Below, piece by piece: positions 1 through 5,326 of a stretch of 5,472 bases of DNA. This stretch comes from Methanobrevibacter sp. GTDB taxonomy: Archaea; Methanobacteriota; Methanobacteria; Methanobacteriales; Methanobacteriaceae. The stretch's first letter is position 1. Each line of letters begins with the position of its first letter. The DNA lies in NCBI GenBank assembly GCA_009777005.1, contig WRMT01000209.1, positions 1-5,472 on the forward strand. The letters run 5' to 3'. The translations under genes and the position numbers were made by a program. Under the pieces are notes generated by a model. It had not been told where the DNA came from. It saw only the letters and a list, made by a program, of their open reading frames with translations, and did not search any database.

Positions 1-130
1 AATTACTCAGTTAAGAGTTTCTGGGGAGAAAATCCCACACAACTGGGATTGAGAAAATCATAACAATCTTCTCACTGATTATCGAAGAACGGAGACCCTA
101 TCCTGTCGCACATTATTATTATTATTATTA
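1..130. other. G+C-richer left-edge scrap with two hairpins; possible 3' end of an upstream gene or RNA
   Basis: Positions 1-110 are about 41% G+C (45 of 110), clearly richer than the surrounding sequence. Two hairpins lie side by side. In the first, AATCCCA (31-37) pairs perfectly with TGGGATT (44-50) around a 6-nt loop. In the second, TGAGAA (50-55) pairs with TTCTCA (69-74) and continues inward past one mismatch. Frame 1 is open from the window edge to a TAA at 61-63, reading ...FWGENPTQLGLRKS, and could be the C-terminus of a truncated protein. Frame 2 ends at a TGA at 50-52, and frame 3 is open from 15 to the (ATT)6 run at 112-129, so the coding frame cannot be chosen. I do not recognise it as rRNA, tRNA, SRP RNA or RNase P RNA. 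It may be the tail of a structured RNA or of a mobile element lying left of the window. Confidence 0.3.
112..129. repeat. (ATT)6 trinucleotide run
   Basis: Six perfect ATT units directly follow the G+C-richer left-edge segment and are followed by AAAAATTC. The run marks a sharp composition boundary with the AT-rich sequence to the right. Similar AAT runs recur at about 2124-2145 and elsewhere between genes, so this looks like general low-complexity intergenic sequence rather than a specific site. Confidence 0.7.
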
Positions 131-217
131 AAAATTCTATAAATAAACAGTAGTCTGTAAAGTAAAAAAATTTTTATTATATTAATTAATTGTTAGGTTG
201 CATTATTTAGTATTTAT

Positions 218-692
218 GAAACCAAGAAACAACTCATGTAGTTATTATTGAATGGTGATGTATTAAGTTTTTCGGTGAATGTTGTTACATATTTCTTAAG
301 GTTGAATTCAGCTCTTAATACCATGTATAGTGATAAAAAGATTGTTTTTCACATTCTTAATGCTTCTGCTTCTTAAACTAGTGTTAATTATTTTAGTGAT
401 CTTTGTGATGATGGACTTTCAGAAGGAATTATTACGTGTAGGCATTGTAATCTTGATTTAAATAACAATAGACAGGTTTTAAATCATAAATTAAATATTA
501 ATGTAGTTAAAACCATAGCTATTTAATCCAATATTTTTGCTATTGATTTTATTAAAATTCCATATTATTGAAAGAAAAAAAGAAAATAGATGGGATACTA
601 TTAAAACTAATCCTATACATAGGATTGTTGTTTTTTTACTTATGTTTCCAAAAGTTATATTAAAAAATAAAAGTTATTGTATAATCTTTTGA
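218..692 (+). pseudogene. Decayed ISM1-like transposase, N-terminal part only
   Basis: Read in the frame starting at 218, a transposase-like sequence is visible through several stops: NGDVLSF (251-271), then LNSALNTMYSDKKI, HILNASAS, a stop at 374, TSVNYFSDL, DDGLSEG, a stop at 524, and FAIDFIKIPYY (536-568). Further stops are at 239, 569 and 587. After a frameshift near 588-591 the similarity continues as WDTIKTNP (591-614) and ILKNKSY (657-677), ending at a TGA at 690. From memory this order (an N-terminal block, DDGLSEGT, then FAIDF.xIPYYG, DTIKTKPKQG, ILKNKRYTL) matches the ISM1-type transposase of Methanobrevibacter. The Asp in FAIDF would be the first catalytic acidic residue. The rest of the catalytic core is missing, as sequence past 692 does not match and the nadM promoter begins by 748. 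Terminal inverted repeats and a target duplication could not be identified. It cannot make an active transposase. Confidence 0.72.
609..639 (+). terminator. Hairpin plus T-tract inside the transposase relic
   Basis: AATCCTAT (609-616) and ATAGGATT (619-626) are perfect 8-base inverted arms 2 bases apart, in practice a 7-bp stem with a TACA loop. They are followed by GTTG and a run of seven T (631-637). A stem plus oligo-T is the form of a transcription terminator, and it would stop read-through toward nadM. It lies within dead transposase sequence, so it may have arisen by drift. Function is inferred. Confidence 0.35.
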
Positions 693-745
693 AAATCTAA
701 AAATTAAAACTAATGTCAAAAACAAAGACTAAAAATAAAAATATT

Positions 746-764
746 TTGAAAAATATATATAAAA
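746..764 (+). promoter_or_regulatory. nadM promoter (BRE + TATA box)
   Basis: A purine-rich BRE-like TTGAAAAA is followed by TATATATAAAA (754-764). An archaeal transcription start about 25 bases past the TATA centre would fall near 783-788, leaving a leader of only 10-15 bases before the ATG at 798. This fits the absence of any Shine-Dalgarno sequence in front of nadM. Confidence 0.55.
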
Positions 765-779
765 ATATTAATAATATAA

Positions 780-1337
<558 letters not shown>

Positions 1338-1375
1338 AGTCATTTGATTTAATCATTTATTTTTAAATAATAAGG

Positions 1376-1481
1376 ATTATAATAATTATGAGAATATTAA
1401 TTAATTTTTTTACTCTTAATAAATAATAATTATAATAATTATGAGGATATTAAATAATTGTTTTACTTTTAATAATAATTA
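1376..1481. repeat. 53-bp imperfect tandem duplication
   Basis: Two adjacent copies begin at 1376 and 1429. Each starts with the 17 bases ATTATAATAATTATGAG, continues with (A/G)ATATTAA, and carries a shared TTTTAC(T)(C/T)TTAATAA segment; the right ends drift apart. Only about four mismatches are seen over the first 45 bases. It fills much of the gap between nadM and moaE. No protein frame or recognisable regulatory site is evident, and it is most simply a slippage or unequal-crossover duplication. Confidence 0.75.
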
Positions 1482-1510
1482 AATAATTTTTTTTTAAAAT
1501 AATAATAATT

Positions 1511-1532
1511 GAAGATATATTTTTATATAAAA
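1511..1532 (+). promoter_or_regulatory. moaE promoter region (TATA boxes)
   Basis: Two overlapping TATA-like elements are present, GATATAT (1514-1520) and TTTTATATAAAA (1521-1532), after a purine-rich TTGAAG. The first would start transcription near 1543 and leave the AAAGGG ribosome binding site in the leader. The second would start it around 1553, after that site. The first is therefore the better fit to a start codon at 1557. Confidence 0.45.
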
Positions 1533-1545
1533 CAATAATCAATGA

Positions 1546-1550
1546 AAGGG
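1546..1550 (+). promoter_or_regulatory. moaE ribosome binding site that favours the start at 1557
   Basis: AAGGG lies 6 bases before the ATG at 1557. The alternative in-frame ATG at 1542 overlaps this site and has no Shine-Dalgarno-like sequence of its own, so 1557 is preferred. Confidence 0.5.
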
Positions 1551-1556
1551 ATAATA

Positions 1557-1994
1557 ATGATTGTTAAAATTGTTGAAAAAGATGATGAATATTATAAAAT
1601 AGCTGATCTTGTCGATTCATTAAAAAAAAGTAGTAAAGTTGATGAATCAGGAGCTATTTTCACATTTGAAGGAATTGTTAGAGGAAAAGAAAAAGATTTA
1701 AATGTGGATAAATTGATTCTATCAACTCCAGATAAAGAAAAAACGGAAAATGAACTTAAATTAATAGCTGAAAGCGTGAAATCTAAATTTGGAGTCTTTG
1801 AAATAGCTATTATTCATTATATTGGTGAATTCTATACTGGGGACACTTTATTCTTAGTTGCTGTTTTGGGACCTCATAGAAATGAAACTTTAGATGCATT
1901 AAAAGAGACAATAGAAAAAACTAAGTTTGATCTTGAATTTAAAAAAGAAGAAATATCTAATACAGGTACAAAAATAATAATGGCAGGAGGATAA
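1557..1994 (+). CDS. moaE: Molybdopterin synthase catalytic subunit MoaE (methanogen type)
   Basis: MoaE is the large subunit of molybdopterin synthase. With thiocarboxylated MoaD it inserts dithiolene sulfur into precursor Z to make molybdopterin. In methanogens the pterin serves Mo/W enzymes such as formylmethanofuran dehydrogenase. From the ATG at 1557 the protein has 145 residues, about the family length. Visible motifs are GAIFTFEGIVRG (the F.G.VR signature, Arg about 42), IIHYIGEFYTGDTLFLVAV (the H.IG...GD core), GPHRNETLDALKETIEK (the HR...A helix) and FKKEE, corresponding to the Lys-rich WKKE active-site end; Trp is replaced by Phe. The usual LEYEAY segment is not evident (LILSTPDKEKTE lies there), marking a divergent, methanogen-like branch. 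The upstream ATG at 1542 would add MKGII. No MoaD partner is in the window. The terminator hairpin overlaps the stop codon. Confidence 0.88.
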   Translation: MIVKIVEKDDEYYKIADLVDSLKKSSKVDESGAIFTFEGIVRGKEKDLNVDKLILSTPDKEKTENELKLIAESVKSKFGVFEIAIIHYIGEFYTGDTLFLVAVLGPHRNETLDALKETIEKTKFDLEFKKEEISNTGTKIIMAGG

Positions 1995-2024
1995 ATCATA
2001 TTTACTGAAAGAGGATTTATTTTT
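1988..2024 (+). terminator. moaE terminator hairpin with T-tract
   Basis: ATAAATC (1991-1997) pairs perfectly with GATTTAT (2014-2020) and can extend outward with two G-U pairs and one A-U pair. The loop is 16 bases. Ts at 2020-2024 follow the stem directly. The left arm includes the moaE stop codon TAA (1992-1994). Confidence 0.55.
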
Positions 2025-2103
2025 AAAAAATAGAATTTAAAACAAGGAATACTGAAAAATATATAAAAAATCAAATATTAGAGAGAGTTTAACATTAAAA
2101 GTA

Positions 2104-2118
2104 GGAAAAGTTTATATA
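2104..2118 (+). promoter_or_regulatory. Strong archaeal promoter upstream of the GNAT gene
   Basis: The BRE-like GGAAAAG is followed at once by TTTATATA (2111-2118), one of the cleanest promoters in the window. Transcription would begin near 2138-2142, inside an AAT run, giving a leader of about 110 bases before the GNAT ATG at 2254. AAGTTTATATACTT (2109-2122) is palindromic at 12 of 14 positions, so an operator is conceivable. A second, weaker TATA (ATATATAA) lies at 2059-2066. Confidence 0.55.
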
Positions 2119-2253
2119 CTTGTAATAAATAATAATAATAATAATTAAAAAAGTATTAATAAAAATTATTGAAAAAAATTGGATTTTTAAAAACTTTAGG
2201 TTTGCAACTCTGTTAAATCTCTGATTTTTTAAATTTTATAAAAACAAGTTTAA

Positions 2254-2837
2254 ATGGGATATTTTGAGAAAGAATATATATTAAACAATTATTTATTTAA
2301 AAAAATATCTAATGAACATGATTTATCAAAATTTAGTTGTGATTCAGATGATTTAAACGATTTTATAAAAAATGATGCATTAAAACAACAAGAAGAAAAA
2401 TTGAATATCACTCAACTTGTTATTTGTGATGAAAAAATAATAGGATTTTTTTCATTATTAGCTGATACTCTAAAATTAAAGGACATTGGAGATGATGAAA
2501 CTAAAAAAATCATTAAATCACAAACAACTACAAGTAAAGAATTACCTGCTGTAAAAATAGGTAGGTTTGCAATATCAAAAGAATATTCTAATCAAGGTAT
2601 TGGATCTCACATAATACATCTATCATACTTAATATAATAAATTTATCAGAAAAAGAATTAGGATTAAGATTTATAATTTTAGAAGCTTATGCAAAGGCTT
2701 ATAATTTTTATAAATATAATAATTTTGTTAATATTAAAAAACATGATAATGAATTAGAAAAATTAGATATAATAATTCAAAAAAATCCTTATCAAAGATT
2801 TTATTTATATTCCGACTTAAAAAAGATTTTAAGATGA
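2254..2837 (+). pseudogene. GNAT-family acetyltransferase, toxin-like, broken by a single frameshift
   Basis: The first part (2254-2637, 127 codons) reads MGYFEKEY..., with FSCDSDDLNDFIKNDA (about 28-43), a central strand IIGFFSL, then LPAVKIGRFAISKEYSNQGIGSHII. The last includes the acetyl-CoA pyrophosphate loop, here NQGIGS. It then runs into stops at 2635. The rest of the fold continues in the -1 frame from about 2619 to the TGA at 2835-2837: NLSEKELGLRFIILEAYAKA, YNFYKYNNF (the conserved A..FY...F helix) and an LYSDLKKILR tail. One missing base near 2610-2620 explains it; restored, the protein would have 194 residues, normal for GNAT. The layout (a cysteine/LNDF N-terminus, PAVKIGRFA before the CoA loop) resembles GNAT toxins that acetylate aminoacyl-tRNA; that role is inferred. 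No slippery heptamer is seen at the junction. No Shine-Dalgarno precedes the ATG, and an in-frame TAA directly before it fixes the start. Its 3' end overlaps the convergent small gene by 9 bases. Confidence 0.8.
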
Positions 2838-2984
2838 AAAAGGTATTGTTCTTTCACTAGCTAATTTATCTAATTTTTTTCTAAATTCTTTATCTTTTTT
2901 TGTAGGGGGTTCTTCCATTCTTTTTAAAAAAATCTGTGCATCTTTTCCTTTCAATGGAGGAGTTTCACCAATTGGTCTTGCCAT
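2829..2984 (-). CDS. Small 51-aa charged protein, candidate antitoxin partner of the GNAT gene
   Basis: The protein begins MARPIGETPPLKGKDAQIFL and continues with a highly charged Lys/Glu-rich tail (KRMEEPPTKKDKEF, then RKKLDKLASE) ending at TIPFSS. There is no signal peptide or membrane segment; the second half should be helical. The ATG is preceded by AAAAGGAG, a strong Shine-Dalgarno (GGAG 8 bases upstream) and much the best in the window, which shows this is a real gene. I cannot name a family with certainty. Short archaeal and bacterial proteins starting ARPI.ETP.LKGKDA..F are familiar as small genes near accessory toxin-like genes. It runs convergently into the GNAT gene, with overlapping 3' ends, and has palindromes around its own promoter. 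Small size, charge and position suggest an antitoxin or antitoxin-like DNA-binding or neutralising protein; this is inference. The frame is intact although the GNAT gene is broken. Confidence 0.75.
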   Translation of the reverse strand: MARPIGETPPLKGKDAQIFLKRMEEPPTKKDKEFRKKLDKLASERTIPFSS

Positions 2985-2992
2985 CTACATGT

Positions 2993-3000
2993 CTCCTTTT
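2993..3000 (-). promoter_or_regulatory. Strong ribosome binding site of the 51-aa gene
   Basis: On the - strand AAAAGGAG ends 8 bases before the ATG at 2984. It matches the archaeal anti-Shine-Dalgarno. An ATG nearer to it (2990-2988) is followed directly by TAG and cannot be the start. Most other genes here have weak sites or none. Confidence 0.75.
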
Positions 3001-3007
3001 AAATTAA

Positions 3008-3059
3008 TTAACTAGTTAAACTTTCTAATTGGATCCATATAAATTTTACTTATATAAGT
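3008..3059 (-). promoter_or_regulatory. Promoter of the 51-aa gene with two 12-bp palindromes (possible operators)
   Basis: ACTTATATAAGT (3048-3059) is a perfect 12-bp palindrome containing the TATA box TTATATAA. Transcription leftward would start near 3027, giving a leader of about 40 bases that includes the ribosome binding site. A second perfect palindrome, TTAACTAGTTAA (3008-3019), lies in that leader, about 40 bp centre to centre from the first. Such paired palindromes could be binding sites for self-repression by the gene product, as in toxin-antitoxin operons; that is inference. The ubiX promoter also contains ACTTATATAA, so the first palindrome may be partly just a good TATA box. Confidence 0.45.
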
Positions 3060-3213
3060 TAAATTGATTATTAATTAAGATTATTTTTAATAAACCTGAT
3101 ACTTATAAAGAGGGAAAAAATTACATAATCATTAAATGAAAAATAAAACACAAATAAAAATAGAAGTGCAAAGAAACTACTTTAAAAAATAAAGTAAAAA
3201 AAAAACTCTGGAG

Positions 3214-3237
3214 CATTTTATAATATCCGAGGATATT
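3214..3237 (+). promoter_or_regulatory. HD gene promoter with 16-bp palindrome (possible operator)
   Basis: TTTTATAAT (3216-3224) is TATA-like. Overlapping its right end is AATATCC-GA-GGATATT (3222-3237), a perfect inverted repeat of 7-base arms that contains six G/C bases in otherwise almost pure A/T sequence. A protein bound here would cover the TATA box, the usual place for an archaeal repressor. Transcription would start near 3246, leaving an 80-base leader. A second TATA-like TTATAATA at 3292-3299 would instead start transcription near 3320, inside the ribosome binding site. Confidence 0.45.
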
Positions 3238-3327
3238 TGTTAACAAGTAATATAACATGATAACATTTAATAGACAATTTCCAAATTTGTGTTATAATAA
3301 TTATTTTAAATAAATGAATGTGAAAAT

Positions 3328-4554
3328 ATGCTTAAATCAAACAGATTTATTAGAGATAGTGTTCATGGAAATCTTTCTTTAAATGATTTTGAAATGAAAG
3401 TCTTAGATTCACCTGAAGTTCAAAGACTTCGAAGAATTAAACAACTTGGTTTTACATCATTAATTTATCCTGGAGCTAATCATTCTAGGTTTGAACACTC
3501 AATAGGAGCTATGTTTTTAGGATCAAAATTAGCTAACCATCTTGAATTATCTGATTATAATAAAGAATTGGTCAGAATTTCAGCTTTACTTCATGATGTA
3601 GGACATGGTCCATTTTCACATGTTTCTGAAGCTGTTTTAGATGTTAATCATGAGAAATTAACAGCTAAAGTATTGAAAAATACTCTTTTGAATGAAATTA
3701 TTAGTGAAAAATTTGATATTGAAGAGATTATACATATTATTCAAGGAAAAGGTACTTTTGGTCCCATTATAGCAGGAGAATTAGATGTAGATAGAATGGA
3801 TTATTTAATCAGAGATTCTCACTATACTGGTGTAGCTTATGGCATCATTGATGTAGAAAGAATAATAGCTAACATGAAGCTGAATCAATATTTATTTTTA
3901 GATATTAAAGGTGTTCAAGCTGCTGAATCAGCACTAGTAGCTAGATATCAAATGTATCCTAGTGTTTATCAACATCATACCACTAGAATTATTAATTCTA
4001 TGTTTAGAAGATGTTTAATTAGAATGAATAAGGAAAAAATAATTGATTTTTCAAAGATGTACCACTATGATGATTCAGATATTATAAATATTTGTAGAAA
4101 TCAGGAAGGATATGTAAAAGATATTATTGAAAGACTAGACAATAGAAATCTCTTAAAAAATGTTAATTCTACTCCTTTAAATGAATTTGAAAGACCTCAA
4201 GATGTTTTTAAAATAAAAAAAGAAGAATTAAAAAAATCTGAAGAACAGATTAGTGAGGATATGGAGATTGAAAGAGATTATGTTATTTTAAATATTCCAG
4301 AATATCCAAATTTTAGTGAAATGCAAACTCAAGTTTCATTTAGAGGTAAATTATTCCATTTGAGTGATATTTCAAGTATTGTTGGAGCTTTAAAAGTCGC
4401 AAGGTTCAACTATCCAGATATTTGTTTATATGTCCCTAAAGAAGATAGACATAAATTTGAAAAATTTGATTTGGAAGATTACTTAGAACTTCCTGAAAAA
4501 TCAGAAAATAGCTTTGATGCAATGTATTCTGACCAATCAAAGTTATTAATATAA
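3328..4554 (+). CDS. HD-domain phosphohydrolase (COG1078, SAMHD1/dGTPase-like)
   Basis: The protein has 408 residues and is probably a cytosolic metal-dependent phosphohydrolase. The HD metal site is complete: His57 in HSRFEHSIGA, His89-Asp90 in LLHDVGHGPFSH (87-98), and Asp155 in GELDVDRMDYLIRDSHYTG (150-168). His108-Glu109 (NHEK) corresponds to the catalytic His/Glu pair of SAMHD1-type dNTP triphosphohydrolases. IRDSVHGNLSL (8-18) near the start and QRLRRIKQLG (32-41) are typical of this family. Relatives include SAMHD1 and bacterial dGTPase-like proteins; the substrate of archaeal members is not established, so dNTP hydrolysis is only a likely guess. Residues from about 260 on are Lys/Glu-rich and less conserved. 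GTGA four bases before the ATG is a partial Shine-Dalgarno, the same arrangement as in ubiX. The gap to ubiX is 122 bases and ubiX has its own TATA box, so co-transcription is optional. Family is certain, substrate is not. Confidence 0.9.
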   Translation: MLKSNRFIRDSVHGNLSLNDFEMKVLDSPEVQRLRRIKQLGFTSLIYPGANHSRFEHSIGAMFLGSKLANHLELSDYNKELVRISALLHDVGHGPFSHVSEAVLDVNHEKLTAKVLKNTLLNEIISEKFDIEEIIHIIQGKGTFGPIIAGELDVDRMDYLIRDSHYTGVAYGIIDVERIIANMKLNQYLFLDIKGVQAAESALVARYQMYPSVYQHHTTRIINSMFRRCLIRMNKEKIIDFSKMYHYDDSDIINICRNQEGYVKDIIERLDNRNLLKNVNSTPLNEFERPQDVFKIKKEELKKSEEQISEDMEIERDYVILNIPEYPNFSEMQTQVSFRGKLFHLSDISSIVGALKVARFNYPDICLYVPKEDRHKFEKFDLEDYLELPEKSENSFDAMYSDQSKLLI

Positions 4555-4617
4555 TGAATTAAAATTATTAGTTTAATTAAAATTAAAAAAATCAAGTATA
4601 AAAATTAAAAAAAAAAA

Positions 4618-4628
4618 TACTTATATAA
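4618..4628 (+). promoter_or_regulatory. ubiX promoter (TATA box)
   Basis: A run of A residues is followed by TACTTATATAA (4618-4628). Transcription would start near 4648-4652, leaving a leader of about 25-30 bases with the partial ribosome binding site GTGA (4669-4672) four bases before the ATG. Confidence 0.5.
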
Positions 4629-4676
4629 TTAGTTATTTTTAAAAAAATATTAAACAATATTAAAATATGTGAAAAA

Positions 4677-5225
4677 ATGATTATTATAGCTATTACTGGT
4701 GCAAGTGGAGTTATTTATAGTGTAAAACTTATTAAAGCTCTCAATGATTTAAATATTGAAACTGGTGTTGTTATTAGTGAACCTGCAGAAATTATACTTG
4801 AATATGAGTTAGGAATCAAATTAGACTATATAAAAGAAATAGCTAGTCAATATTTTGAAGTTAATGATTTAACAGCTTCAATAAATAGTGGTTCTTTTCA
4901 ATTTGATTCTTTAGTTATTGTTCCTTGTTCAATGAAAACATTGTCCTCAATAGCTAATGGATATGCTAATAATTCTATTTCAAGAGTAGCTGATGTAGCT
5001 TTAAAAGAAAATAGAAAAATAGTTATTGTTGCAAGAGAAACCCCACTTAGATCTGTTCATTTAGAAAATATGTTAAAAATTTCTAAAGAAGGAGGAATAA
5101 TTCTACCAGCTATGCCTGCTTTTTATCATAAACCCGAAAATATTGATGATATTTCTAATTTTATTGTTGGGAAAATATTAGATTCATTAAATATTGAAAA
5201 TGATTTATTCAAACGATGGGAATAG
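4677..5225 (+). CDS. ubiX: Flavin prenyltransferase UbiX
   Basis: UbiX joins a dimethylallyl group from dimethylallyl phosphate to reduced FMN, making prenylated FMN, the cofactor of UbiD-type decarboxylases. The 182 residues are full length. Motifs are TGASGV (7-12, flavin phosphate loop), VVISEPAE (31-38), VPCSMKTLSSIANG (82-95), Arg113/Lys114, the RETPL signature (120-124) and LPAMPAFYHKP (143-153). The C-terminal Arg180 is present. In archaea a UbiD homologue, anhydromevalonate phosphate decarboxylase, belongs to the archaeal mevalonate route to isoprenoid lipids and needs this cofactor, so UbiX is probably required for membrane lipid synthesis here; that is inference from known pathways. 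No ubiD is in the window. Old annotations call it phenylacrylic acid decarboxylase, which is misleading. The start is set by family length and by GTGA four bases upstream; it follows the HD gene on the same strand. Confidence 0.95.
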   Translation: MIIIAITGASGVIYSVKLIKALNDLNIETGVVISEPAEIILEYELGIKLDYIKEIASQYFEVNDLTASINSGSFQFDSLVIVPCSMKTLSSIANGYANNSISRVADVALKENRKIVIVARETPLRSVHLENMLKISKEGGIILPAMPAFYHKPENIDDISNFIVGKILDSLNIENDLFKRWE

Positions 5226-5251
5226 CTATTTATATTAATATATAACTTTTT

Positions 5252-5284
5252 AAATATACAATATCATTAGATTGTACATTTTTT
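5252..5284 (+). terminator. ubiX terminator hairpin with T-tract
   Basis: AATATACAAT (5253-5262) pairs with ATTGTACATT (5271-5280) with one mismatch around the loop ATCATTAG, and one more A-T pair outside (5252/5281). Six Ts run from 5279 to 5284. It begins about 27 bases after the ubiX stop codon. Confidence 0.55.
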
Positions 5285-5326
5285 AAATAAACTTATTTTT
5301 GAAACATAATATACTTTTTTAGATAA

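Larger units (their letters stand above)
2985..3327. other. 343-bp intergenic region between divergently read genes
   Basis: The left part (2985-3060) holds the ribosome binding site, leader palindrome and promoter of the leftward 51-aa gene. The right part (about 3210-3327) holds the promoter candidates, a 16-bp palindrome and the leader of the rightward HD gene. Between them (3061-3209) lies A-rich sequence with one more TATA-like ACTTATAAAG (3099-3108). Tiny frames at 3136 and 3258 (18 codons each) lack ribosome binding sites and are not called. No RNA gene is recognised. Confidence 0.6.

Noticed and set aside
83..105. Resemblance of the GAACGGAGACCCTATCC stretch to the 23S rRNA peptidyl-transferase region
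   Set aside because: The likeness is limited to about ten bases and the flanks do not match rRNA on either side.
1874..2074. Open frame of 66 codons on the - strand overlapping the end of moaE
   Set aside because: It covers conserved moaE sequence and the moaE terminator, and its hydrophobic Phe/Ile-rich product is what antisense of Lys/Glu-rich coding gives.
2160..2253. Small RNA or riboswitch in the leader of the GNAT gene
   Set aside because: Although the promoter at 2111 is strong and the leader is long, I found no convincing stem set or known aptamer core; only a short mixed-composition stretch near 2200-2222.
2600..2640. Programmed -1 frameshifting in the GNAT gene
   Set aside because: No X XXY YYZ heptamer in the right phase and no stable downstream structure was seen near the junction; a simple one-base loss explains the data.
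3136..3192. Small 18-codon frames at 3136 and 3258 upstream of the HD gene
   Set aside because: Neither has a Shine-Dalgarno, both have low-complexity composition, and neither resembles a leader peptide.
4557..4578. Hairpin AATTAAA/TTTAATT after the HD gene as a terminator
   Set aside because: The stem is only 7 bp of A/T pairs and is followed by A-rich rather than T-rich sequence, so it is not convincing as a terminator.
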